64,000 nucleotides of DNA. Source: Sphaerosporella brunnea (lineage: Eukaryota; Ascomycota; Pezizomycetes; Pezizales; Pyronemataceae). The translations under genes and the position numbers were made by a program. Of this stretch, positions 1-8,892 are shown in pieces (the first letter of the stretch is position 1; each line of letters opens with the position of its first letter). The DNA lies in assembly GCA_008704415.1 (NCBI GenBank), contig VXIS01000003.1, positions 124,001-188,000 on the forward strand, read 5' to 3'. The notes below the pieces were generated by a model. The model made no database searches. It saw nothing but the letters and a program-made list of their open reading frames with translations, and was not told the origin of the DNA.

Positions 1-379
1 TTCAGGGCTTCGCCGCCGCATCGTTATCGGATCTGGCCATCGGCACTTCGTCTCGTCATGTCGCATCACCTCGTCGCCGTCTCGTCGAAAAATAGGTGAT
101 AACGTTTTTTGGGACAGTAAGGGAATCGTAAAAATATCGATCATGGTATACTGCAGCGGTAAAGTGTCTGACTAAAGCATCGCGTCGCTTTTATGCGGTA
201 CGCTGGAGGAAAGATGACATGTCACAGAAACGGGGATGATTCTACGATTCCAGAAAGATGCATGCAATTCCCCACACCGCTAAGCCTGGACACAGTTGCT
301 TCTCACCCTCCAAAACCCACAACAGCAAAGACCTAACGACACCACCCTGCCTCTCCCCGGTGGACATAGCGCCTAACAC
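1..379. other. Left edge, no gene seen
   Basis: No open frame here looks coding and no element boundary was found. The last 8 bases (372-379) are the left copy of the target duplication of the adjacent hAT element. Confidence 0.4.
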
Positions 380-1090
380 CAGTGTTCCGTACGGTCCGTC
401 CAGGACCGCAGACCGGATCGGACCGACTGGCACCATCCGATCCAGTCCGCCATGGCAGAGGACCACCACGATCCAGTCTGCTCCAGTGCCAGGGACGGGG
501 AAAGACCGTAGTCGACTGCAGTCGACTGGATTAACAGTAAGTTTGTAATATGTACGATAGTCCCCGCGCGCCAGAAGTCCGTTTGCCGCGGTGGACCCTT
601 TCTTAGCCAGCGTAAAAAAAATTTGAATCCCTTTGCCACCGAAAAGTCTCTCATCTCATAAATTAGGCGTCGTCGTCATGGCGTGTTCATAACCCTTAAC
701 AACCACCTCCGGAGATCTACAGGAGCATGATGAAATGCTCCAGGCACTGTCCAAAGCGGAGCTTGAGAAAAGGAAACAGAAGGGAGGGAGGGTTGAAGAA
801 CAGGGGACCGGGAGAGCGGGATAATGGAATGATAGGACGGCGGGATAGGACGGCGGGATGGCGGTCATGTATTTGTAGACAATCGACAACTGATATTGCC
901 CAACATACGGGTCGACTGCCGTCGACTGCAGACGACTGTGGACATTGTCGATTGCAGTCGACTGCAGGCGGTCCAGGCCGCAGTACCAAAAAGACTGCCG
1001 GTCCTGGTCTTTCCTGAAGACTGGATCGTCACTTGCGATCCAGTCCGGTCGAGAGTCAGGACGGGACCGAACGGACCGTACGGAACACTG
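380..1090. mobile_element. Non-autonomous hAT element, family E
   Basis: A 711-bp element bounded by perfect 20-bp terminal inverted repeats (CAGTGTTCCGTACGGTCCGT at the left, its reverse complement ending at 1090). The flanks carry a perfect 8-bp direct repeat CCTAACAC (372-379 and 1091-1098), the target duplication size typical of hAT transposases. Inside the ends, short motifs such as GGTCCG, GATCCAGTCC and GTCGACTGCAGTCGACTG recur near both sides (about 490-530 and 905-965), which looks like subterminal transposase-binding sequence. No transposase frame is present, so it would need a transposase in trans. Superfamily follows from target duplication and ends, not from a protein. Confidence 0.85.
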
Positions 1091-1287
1091 CCTAACACAT
1101 GTAGCGGGCGTTTCCAAGCTCGAGACGAAGATGCCCCTTGCACTGGTCGTCGACCATCGGCATCGCATGGAAATTGTTAGGAACTGTGGGGGAGGACGCA
1201 TCATCCGCCGGCGACGGAGGGCGTCAAGACGCTGCTGAGTCTGGATCTGATGAATCGGTAGCCTGGTTCTCGTCAGCTCCGTGTTTG

Positions 1288-2575
1288 CTAGGAGTCGCAG
1301 GGGCGGGTTACAATCTCGATGTCCCCGTCGTGGGTTTCAGCCAGGCCAGGCTTGTCGATCGTGCCTTCGGTGAGCGCCGCAACGGGGTTACCGGAAGTTG
1401 CTCCGGCGATGTCAAGGTCGGCCATCTGGTGCTGGGTTGTGGTCAGCGATTGCGTGGAACAACGGGAGTATATTCTTACCGTGACAGTGGCTATAGTTTC
1501 AAACGGCGACTCGTTATCGTAGTATTTGTCCTCAGGGTTTCCTTCCGCCGCGGCGCGGAGGCATCTAATAACGCACTGTTCCCGACGCCACTGCCAGATC
1601 TTTCCTGGGGGAAAGCCGATCGGCGAGCGGTCGACCTTCATGCCATGATAAGCCAGAAGCTCCTGGATGGTAACATACGCAACGACGACGCGGGTGGAGG
1701 GGTGTACGTACTGCTGTGCACAGGTCGGGGCGCCTCGACAGGGCACGGGGCGCGACTGGGCGGCGACCGCCTCGACGTACCCCGATCCACCCCGCCGCGC
1801 CCCGGCCGCCCCGTCGCTGCCCCCGCCACCCCGTCGGAACCCCGGCCACCCCGATGCTCCACATACACGCCCCCGCGGCGATACCCCGTCACACCGCGAT
1901 GACCCCGCCCAACCCCGGTCACCCCGTCGCGCGCCGGTGCGCCTCGTCCCGCCCCGGTGCACCTGGCCCTGACCCGGCCTACCTGGTCGCGCCCCGCCCG
2001 CCCCGCCCGCCCGCGCCCGGAACCGTCGCCCCGTGCACAGCTCTAGGTGTACGCTCCAGAACAAGCGGTCAAACATCTTGTGGAGGTCGGCTCTCAAAAT
2101 GACGCCGTTCCCGACGCGGTTGTTGTCGACGTAGGGAGGGTTGCGGAGGACCCTGCAGGACTGTGATCACCGCACTGCTGATACCATTGCCTCGGACCAG
2201 AGGTCGGGACGCGCTAATGGTACGATGTGCGCGGCTTCGATTCCGGGACCCGGGAGCTCGCCTTTGAGGCGGGTAAGGCCTTGAGGGTGGTTGCAGGCTC
2301 CGGATAGCAGGCAGCGAGGGTTTCGCGCCTCAGCAAGCGGGTGAGCGCGTGGTTAGAATGATACCGTGGGTTCCCAGCCTGTTGCAGCGGTCCAATTCTT
2401 CTTGTGTGCACTCGTATTGCTCTTCGATCAAGTGGTGCGTGATTAATGACACCTGGGTCTGCACCGTCGAAATTCGATCATCGAGAGCCGAAATACCATC
2501 ATCCACGGCCGCAAATTGTTCCCTGACCTCCTCTTTGAAGGACTCAAATGCCTCCAGCATCCTCCGCCCTTCCAT
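1288..2575 (-). pseudogene. HNH_2-type nuclease gene, broken, carrying a hAT insertion
   Basis: Read on the minus strand. A first segment (about 2575-2340) encodes a coiled-coil-like stretch rich in E, D and Q. A one-base frame change then leads into an HNH_2-like domain: a CLLSG knuckle near 2290, AAHIVP near 2225, then GNGVILRADLHKMFD near 2064-2108 (the Asn and His of the HNH core) and FWSVHP. Fungal proteins with this layout are putative HNH endonucleases of unknown role. An in-frame TGA lies at 2169-2167 between the AHIVP and GNGV motifs; it could be a CGA to TGA change. A 337-bp hAT element (1709-2045) is inserted just after FWSVH. With its 8-bp duplication it adds 345 nt, exactly 115 codons, and contains no stop in this frame, so the frame stays open from about 2097 to the natural stop at 1288. 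Another hAT element lies 46 bp upstream. Best read as a decayed gene; an unseen intron could remove the TGA. Confidence 0.7.
1709..2045. mobile_element. Non-autonomous hAT element, family D, inside the HNH gene
   Basis: 337 bp with imperfect inverted ends (TACTGCTGTGCAC at the left; TAGAGCTGTGCAC read inward from the right) and a perfect 8-bp target duplication GGTGTACG at 1701-1708 and 2046-2053. The interior is almost entirely short C-rich repeats of the CCCCG(T/C)CG kind. Removing the element and one duplication copy joins the HNH nuclease frame without a gap, which independently confirms the boundaries. Same family as 41372-42237. Confidence 0.88.
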
Positions 2576-2621
2576 ATCACTCTGCTTTTTGGGAGTTCTG
2601 TTTGTAGACAGGATTCGAGAC

Positions 2622-3117
2622 CAGGGCGGTCAATAGTCCGGCCGGCCGCTAGGTCAAACGGGGCCCCACGGAGTGTGGGTCAGGTCGGGTCGGTGATGTG
2701 GCAAGCCCGACAGGTTCGGGCCGGCATAAGAAAAACCTGGATATCTGATAGGTGCCGGCCGGTGCCCGGTATCCTGAATTAAGGCCGGGTCGGTCATTGT
2801 GCCGCACGGGGGGCCACCAAAAGCGCTGATCGTTCGGTGCTCGTTCCGCCGCAGCTAGAGCGTCAATCGCAATCCAACGGGTTCAGAACAGCGGGGGGCG
2901 GAGATGGAGGGGTAGCTGTATGTGTAATCAAAAGACTACAGGTGCGTGGCGGGCCCGCCGGGCGCCGGGTAATTGTGGGCCTGGCGGGTGCCCGTAGGTG
3001 TCTGGGTCTCGATCTATAAAGCCTGGTCCAAACGGGCAGTGATTTCAAAACCCCGTTTCAATCAGTGCGGTTCAGGCCTGGCTCAAAGCCGGATTGGCCG
3101 GACTTTTGACAGCCCTG
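2622..3117. mobile_element. Non-autonomous hAT element, family A
   Basis: 496 bp. Left end begins CAGGGCGGTCAATAGTCC and the right end is the inverse of CAGGGCTGTCAAAAGTCC. Flanks TTCGAGAC (2614-2621) and CTCGAGAC (3118-3125) match at 7 of 8. It is close in sequence along its whole length to the element at 8988-9482. It sits directly upstream of the HNH pseudogene and may separate that gene from upstream exons or promoter. Confidence 0.85.
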
Positions 3118-3849
3118 CTCGAGACTTGCCACCCGCCTTCGCCGTCGGTGGCGGCTTGGAGACCGCCTTTCTTGCTGCTGTCCGAAACCTTCCTCGCCTC
3201 GTTGGCGTCTGCGCCTCGTCCTGGTGATGGTGAGGTAGCGCGTTAGAAAGATGAGGTGGCTAGGTGTCACCGTAGTCTTGATGTTTTATTTATAGTTAGG
3301 TGGGATGGTTCAGGGTTTTTCGGCTTCGGTGTTTTAGGGTTTGCCGAGAGCACTAACCCAGGAATATCGCACTGCAGCGTCTGATGACTAATAATCGATT
3401 CCTTACTGTAGGTGTCGATGTTCCCAAGACCAAAAAACATCATATATGTGGGGTGGGAGGTACATGTGGTTGATATCTCTCCAGGCACACGCAACCGTGG
3501 ATTGTTGCCGTTGCAGCTGTGATCCCGGTGTTGGTGGACTGCGGCAGCGAAACTGCGAGTGTTGTGGGGTTGATGCAGCCGCAATTCAGGGGTTGTGTGG
3601 GAGGGAGGGGATGTAGGCGCGTGCGGACGAGAAGATGTCGAAGCTGGTGAGGAAGACAGCAGGAGCAACTAATCAGCAGCAACGGCACACCTACTCAGAC
3701 TGCGCCTCATGGGCTTGACGAGCAGTCTTCCGCGCGGTGGCTCATCAACGTTTCTCCCCAACCCCCTCGACAGCAGATGCGGTTGACAGTAGGCGCGACG
3801 TACGATGTGCTCTGCGGGGCAGCACAAAGTTATGCGCTCGGGTCGTAAT
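3118..3849. other. Intergenic, no supported gene
   Basis: Minus-strand frames of 70-133 residues (3058-3270, 3267-3668) are rich in R, S, P, T and H and show no recognisable domain. The part next to 3118 could be upstream sequence of the HNH gene displaced by the hAT insertion. Confidence 0.35.
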
Positions 3850-3993
3850 AGGGTCGCTCAGACAGGCGTTTATATTTTTTTCGACGTTTCTGGATTTAAG
3901 GCCAGTTTCGGCGTCAAATGGCTTACAGACATCGATAAACAGCCGGTTGAAAATTCGGATATCCAAGTCAAAAACACCCGTCTGAGCGGCCCT
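3850..3993. mobile_element. 144-bp MITE
   Basis: Terminal inverted repeats of the form AGGG(C/T)CGCTCAGAC(G/A)GGCG at both ends. A copy of the same 144-bp length, in opposite orientation, is at 57733-57876, and a self-nested pair is at 44437-44694. The clean copies have 3-bp flanking repeats (ATC, ATT); here the flanks AAT and GAT agree at two of three bases. No coding capacity. The 3-bp duplication argues against hAT; the superfamily is unresolved. Confidence 0.75.
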
Positions 3994-4218
3994 GATGTGC
4001 GCAACATGGCCCAGATTCCCTGCGGGAAAAGATTTTCACCTTGTTGCTTGGTGTAGGGACTGAGTGGAGCGGTGGTCGGGGGTGGTTCAAGGATTTAGGC
4101 GCGATGGGTGGTCACATACAGCACAACCTTAGACAGCGTTGAATTACGCGGGGCGATTGCTATAACTGCCGCAACTGTTATTCAGTAACGATTCACTCCA
4201 ACCCACTCAGTGTGGTCC

Positions 4219-5085
4219 CTATACTACCTCCATGATCGAATCCAAGAAACTGTTGAAGATCTGCTCAATAACGGAAGGACTCGCGCCTTGATCCTTCAGA
4301 GCCCGCATGAGGCGGGTCATGTATAGGGCCGGTGCAGGACACACCACTCCCACACGTACAGTGGGTTCAATCTCTTCAATCTCCGACAATCCCGGCGTGC
4401 GCTGTTTGCGAATGGACACTGCAACGTGGCCTCGTTTCTGGTGTTCCTGCTGCACCGCAGGAATGTGCTCACCCTCCTGGCCGGACCTGATGCTGTCGCT
4501 ATAGCGTGTCTTGTGGAACGTGGCTGACGGCTGGCCACGGGAACGTGAAGACTCCTTTTCTCCTTCCATTTCCCTCACGGTTCGGTCGGTATGATCTTCC
4601 ATGCAGGGTTCCACAGCTGCTGGCTGTGCGTCGAAGCTGGTTTTTGGAGCGTAAATAGGCCTGTCGTTCGTATGGATGTGGGAGTTATCGTCGTTCTGGG
4701 TCGTTCTGGTGTCGGAACTTACATCAGCCGGGGCGCCGCCAGCGGTTGCTTTGTTGCTCGCACATTCGATGACGGTGCAAACGAACGTGTCTTCGTTATG
4801 GGCGGTCTGCGGTTGCTGGACGGCAGCATGGTCTGTGTCCGAACGACTGCGCCGCCTGTCTGGTTCGGCTGCAACATGTGCTTGCAGTTCATCCTCCATG
4901 CGTGCGATGATCGTGAGTAGCTCTGCCGTGCGTCGATCAATCGCGAACCCGTTGTTTTTGTGCTTGCAGGGTTGGAGGGCCGGTGGACGGTGCTGCGCAG
5001 GAAGCAGCTGCCACAGCATCGTGTAGCGTTGCCCGGCAATGGTATAAGCGTTCAACGCCGCTTGTACCTTGCGGTCGAGGGGCAT
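4219..5085 (-). CDS. Hypothetical protein, 288 aa, paralogue of the one at 50889
   Basis: An uninterrupted frame from an ATG at 5085. Residues about 8-70 form a block with AY..AGQRY...LLPA, then FAIDRRTAELL. The middle (about 75-240) is charged, low in hydrophobics and rich in D, T, H and S. The last 40 residues have a helical LMRALKDQGAS segment and a hydrophobic end. The product at 50889-51707 shares the first block (DYLLAVQKYGLVVQQLPA, HAIKRRTADVH) and the ending (RRISELKTHGAS) while the middle differs. Conserved ends across a divergent middle support real coding. No signal peptide or membrane span is evident. Function is unknown; I do not recognise the family. No TATA box is obvious within 150 bp upstream. 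It could belong to a transposon, but no repeat boundary encloses it. Confidence 0.6.
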   Translation of the reverse strand: MPLDRKVQAALNAYTIAGQRYTMLWQLLPAQHRPPALQPCKHKNNGFAIDRRTAELLTIIARMEDELQAHVAAEPDRRRSRSDTDHAAVQQPQTAHNEDTFVCTVIECASNKATAGGAPADVSSDTRTTQNDDNSHIHTNDRPIYAPKTSFDAQPAAVEPCMEDHTDRTVREMEGEKESSRSRGQPSATFHKTRYSDSIRSGQEGEHIPAVQQEHQKRGHVAVSIRKQRTPGLSEIEEIEPTVRVGVVCPAPALYMTRLMRALKDQGASPSVIEQIFNSFLDSIMEVV

Positions 5086-5920
5086 TGCTGATCAAATGAT
5101 TCGTGAGGATGTCAAAAAGAAATTTGGGGTGATTGTTTTTCTCCGTTATGTCGGTGGTAGGTAAGTGAGAGAATGTGATCCAAAGTCTGCCTGCTTCAAT
5201 AGTTCGCGGGTACCCGGAGCTTCGCACTGCGGGTTTTGTTGGGGCTATTGCCCTGCCGCCAGCGGGGTACAATGAACAGGGTACAACGGCACGGGCCTAA
5301 TACCTTGGAAGCAAACCTCGCCGGACATCCTTTGATATATCGACCTGTGCCTCTTGCCGCAGTGCGTGTCTCGCCTGATCACGATCCAGAATTGCGAACT
5401 TCTCCCATATTTCTCCTTGCATGACGGCGCTCTTTGCTGCGGATATTGGATGTTACATTTCGTTTGAATCTGTTGCGCAGAGCTGCTTCTGCAATCATGT
5501 GCCCATCCCACATTCGTGCCGGATGTGCACCGGCTGTGGCAGCCCAGGCTGCGTCAGCCAAAACCACTGCGTTTGTGTGACCTTGGGTTGCAGATGATAC
5601 CCGACCTGTGGCGGCACAAATCAGTACGGCGCAGGAAGACAATCGCGGGTACGATTTTCGCTGTACTGGAGTCATCGTGGCTCGTCGAGGGGCTTGGCGG
5701 ACAACCAAGACACGTCAACCATTGCCAAAACCGCGGATTTGCTAGTATACCGACAAGACACGGCAACAGAAAGGCGCGTACAACGGTGGCCACACAATGC
5801 GCTACGATGGTGTGTCTGCCACCTGGCATTGCGCAATGAAAGGAAATCCCGCACTTCCTCCAGCACGGTACCACTGGCAAGACCATCCATTCGTCAGTTT
5901 GCCTCACTGAATATGACTCT
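5086..5920. other. Intergenic, no supported gene
   Basis: Overlapping frames of 75-117 residues occur on both strands (for example 5379-5708 and 5554-5907 minus, 5516-5839 plus) but none shows a domain or a paralogue elsewhere in the window. Nothing further is claimed. Confidence 0.3.
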
Positions 5921-6121
5921 GTGATGCAGAGCGACTGGCGACAGCGGTATCACTCGATGGCGGAATTCCGCGAAAGAGAGTATGGTACAGGCAGCTTGGA
6001 CCGATCCGTCGCTGCGAGTTTCCGTGACTTTAACAGCGAGCGGACGGCGCAGAAAGTGGTCGAAGCGCACGAAGTGGTGGGGACCCTGAATAATAAAGAA
6101 CGAGAGGTGGTGGGGACCCTG
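5921..6121 (+). pseudogene. Fragment of a transposon-associated helical ORF, copy 1
   Basis: The plus frame contains FRDFNSERTAQKVVEAHEVVG followed by a short duplicated EVVGTL unit. The same region at 22560-22690 reads DFNSVLTAQKMDDAVVKAL and AVVGISSNKKREAWG. Both copies converge tail-to-tail with a C-terminal piece of the DDE transposase on the minus strand (here 6385-6262), so the two frames belong to one repeated unit. The protein is unrecognised; it is short, charged and probably helical. Confidence 0.4.
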
Positions 6122-6261
6122 AGAATCAATTTTATGCACGCTTGTCGTCGTGCCTCCCCCGCAGCCGCTGCCGCCCCCGTTCCTGCTGCCCCCACCGAGT
6201 CTACCCCTGCTGTGTCTGCCTCTGGCCGTCGCTGTGGAACGCGCCGGCGACTCTTATAAAC

Positions 6262-6385
6262 CTGTATACTGTTTGTCGCCAAACACAGCCCGTTCCCGGT
6301 AAGCCGGGATGATGCGCTCAGTGCGTCTCCAATACTTGAACAGATTCCATCGCTTTTGGAACAGCCTGGCGTAGTCCTGTGAGTG
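6262..6385 (-). pseudogene. DDE transposase, C-terminal scrap
   Basis: Minus-strand translation gives LRQAVPKAMESVQ and then, after a frame change, RTERIIPAYRERAVFGDKQY. These align with the C-terminus of the transposase at 8893-11369 (LRETVPQGLKAV and AERILQAYSTGDVYG) and with the copy ending at 38918. Nothing upstream of this piece is left. Confidence 0.5.
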
Positions 6386-6619
6386 CAAACACGTTACAGT
6401 TGAGTCTCTATATAAGAATACCCCGCTATAAGAATATGGGTGGCCGGTCGCGACCGATTTTGTATGGGAAATAAGAATAAATTTCTCGTAAGAATATTCC
6501 TAGAAATGGCAAAACGATTTGTATGGGTATGGAAATAAAAAGTGGTGCCGGCTAACTCGCCGGGGGGTTGGCTCGACAAACTTTCACCAACGTTTCACAG
6601 CATCGGAAAAGCAAGCAAC

Positions 6620-6853
6620 ATGCCTTTGAACGTCAAGAGAAAAAGCACAGCAGCAAGAGTACGCCTGAGTTGGTCCAATTCGGAAAGGCAAGAAATCTGC
6701 GAATTCGCACAAGACTTGGAGGGCCTTCACCGTACAAATCCCAACTGGAAGAAGGTTAAAGGTTGGTGGGAATCTGACCATCCACAGAAGGTAAAATGTC
6801 CCATTGAAGCGGAGACGTCACAACAGTTTTATGAACTCTGCGTACCCCGTTAG
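6620..6853 (+). other. Possible DNA-binding N-terminal fragment (77 aa frame)
   Basis: Starts MPLNVKRKSTAARVRLSW, then SERQEICEFAQDLEG and NWKKVKGWW. A basic start followed by SERQEICEFA resembles the first helix-turn-helix of pogo/CENP-B-like transposases. The frame ends at 6853 with no further homologous sequence. It may be the remaining 5' end of a decayed transposase. No paralogue was seen in the window. Confidence 0.3.
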
Positions 6854-6984
6854 TCAATCGTTAATCTGCAAAGTTCCTGTAGTCTCAATTCCATGCAATG
6901 CGTAGGGGGGGGGGGGCAGAGAAATACTGGAGAGGGTATATGTGCAGTGCTTGCGGGCATAGTTCTTGCTAGCACCCCAGTAAT

Positions 6985-7870
6985 ATTCTATCCATTCATT
7001 TCACAATGATATTTTGCATAAATCAGGGCAACGTGTCCCGCTTCCTCTAGCGTTTCCTCTAGGCGGCTTCTCTGTGCCATGAAATCTGGCGGCGCTGACA
7101 GGATGGCCATGGCACAGCAGTTTCGCCGCAGCGCACCCTCTGCACAGGAGTGAGTTTTAACCCGTTTCGTCTTTTGGCTGTGGTTGGGATTAGGCATCGA
7201 GCAGAGCACACCTTGTGGTTTCCGGACGGTCGGTTTAAGATGCATCGGTCGAGTTAACGCTGCGGACTCACCTTCTGTCTGCCACAACCCACGCTCCCGC
7301 AGACTCTTTTCCATGCACGTGGCCATCTTAACACGGTTGCGCATGATATGCATTTTTTGCGAGCGGCGGATACCCCTGGAGTCCACTGTTCCTGATAGCC
7401 AGCCCGCCCGTCGGGCTGATCGAAAAGACGAGCGGGCTGTTTGGGCTGCAGCCCACGTCGGGCTGGCTGGCGGGCTTCCAGCCGATGCAGGGATCATGTG
7501 CTATGGGGAATGGCGCAACAGCCACACAGAAACACTGTTCAGTTTACGGCGTAACAGGGTCAAACCGATGGTTGTTGCATGGCAGGTGCACCTCAGTCGA
7601 AAGTGCTTGGCAGCTCCACAGCCCAAAAGCCAGCCCGTCGTGATTTTGAGACAGCCGGGCTGTTGCCTTTTGGCCGCCCGCCCGCACAGCCGGCCATTTT
7701 GGGCCGGCTATTAGGAACCCTGCTGCAGTCAATCAACCAACCATCTTTCATGTCGGTCTTGGGCACCTCCCTCGCTCAACTTCATGTTTTCAACGCGCAG
7801 AACTTCACGGGCAAAGGCCGTATGGTTCTTTGCACGGTCGAAAAGGAATACTGCCTGGCAATGCTTCCGA
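6985..7870 (-). pseudogene. Fungal DDE transposase relic, split by a hAT element
   Basis: On the minus strand AVFLFDRAKNHTAFA (near 7866-7825) matches the second catalytic Asp region FFFDNATIHSSYA of the transposase at 8893-11369. Then come LRERGLW, a Cys-containing stretch, DFMAQRSRLEETLEEAGH and KYHCEMNG. The gene is interrupted between the Asp block and the ERGLW block by the 339-bp hAT element at 7384-7722. A one-base deletion near 6995 turns the expected NWIEY (third catalytic acid) out of frame. It is therefore inactive twice over. The N-terminal half and first Asp were not found. Confidence 0.65.
7384..7722. mobile_element. Non-autonomous hAT element, family C, inside DDE relic
   Basis: 339 bp. 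Left end CACTGTTCCTGATAGCC, right end inverse of CAGGGTTCCTAATAGCC. The 8-bp flanks CTGGAGTC (7376-7383) and CTGCAGTC (7723-7730) match at 7 of 8. The interior is dense in AGCCCG and CGGGCT in both orientations. Its relative at 61276-61740 shares the TAGCC ends and the motif array. Confidence 0.82.
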
Positions 7871-7929
7871 CCCCGAGTCGGAGTCTGCGCCATTGTGGAC
7901 TTGAAGCATGTTGATGTGGGTCTGTAGGG

Positions 7930-8237
7930 ATTTATGCATGGCCTCCCGGTCACCGTCGTCCTCTTCTGCCTCGTCATCCTCTCTCGCCGCTCCTTTGTTC
8001 TCCACCTGATCCGTCTCAGCCTCAGCCAGACGCCTGCGCTCGTGAATAGCTGTAGCTTGTCGTGAAATGATGGTCCTTTGGCTCGGTCTCGTCATTGATG
8101 TTGCTGGCTGCAGCTAGGTGTAGTTTCAAGGGTTTGGGGGCAGCCAACAGCGGAAAAAATGGTGAATTGACCATGACGACAAGACTGAGCTGTGGAGGTT
8201 CACAGCTGGCCATAGCGACGCCGTCGCGATTTTGCAT
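7930..8237. repeat. Dispersed repeat, copy 1 (other copy 23250-23440)
   Basis: The stretch from the CAGCCAGACGCCTGCG sequence to the AGCCAACAG sequence is shared with 23250-23440 at clearly more than chance similarity. Both copies encode on the minus strand a peptide of the form RP..RTIISRQ.TAIH.RRRLAE.E, here followed by a run of acidic residues. Probably a relic of a repeated coding unit. It lies just upstream of the DDE relic, but a link between the two is not shown. Confidence 0.5.
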
Positions 8238-8892
8238 GGCCCAGGCTTTCCAAATCCATCATCGCGAGTCTTTTATAACATCATGAGATTGCGTGAATGG
8301 TGCAAGCCCGGCCCTCAGTCTTACAGAGCGCATCTTATTTAGCGGACGGGAGGGAGGTTTCCCGAGAGTTCTCACGCGGGGATCAGTTTATAAACCGTCA
8401 TCGCTGTCTCCACCAAGCGGAGCCTGCCGACGGGCCGGTTTGAGGCCGCCTGCACTATACTGGTCCCTTGCCATGATGGAACCATTCTCTGCTGTGCAAG
8501 ACGCCAACTGGGGATCAGTTTGCCGTAACGGACCTCGGTCGCGAGGCATGAATCAGACCACGACTGCTGGCAACGATTAGAGGCCGGTCTTTCATAGCAG
8601 GTGGCAATGAGAGGATTCAGATATACAAGACCGGTCATGGGGGCATGGCTAACAGTGTTGCTGCTCGTCTGGCGGCCAGATAGCGCTCTGGGACGGCTGG
8701 GGAAGCGCAATAGACTGCGACTAATATGGTGCCGGCAGCCTTAAACCATGACCAGACAGGGGGGGGTTTTGCAACACCTGTTACCCGGCTGTAATCGAGC
8801 GAGTGATTGTCAATGAGCACCCGCGCGGCCCGCCTCACGGCTCAATACATAAAAAATCCACCGGCAACACTACTCCTCGCTGAAAAACCGAA

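Noticed and set aside
1138..1902. 254-codon plus ORF
   Set aside because: Antisense of the HNH pseudogene and of the C-rich hAT element.
2221..2262. tRNA B-box-like GCTTCGATTCCGG
   Set aside because: No A box or pairing arms around it, and the minus strand here encodes the AAHIVP part of the HNH domain.
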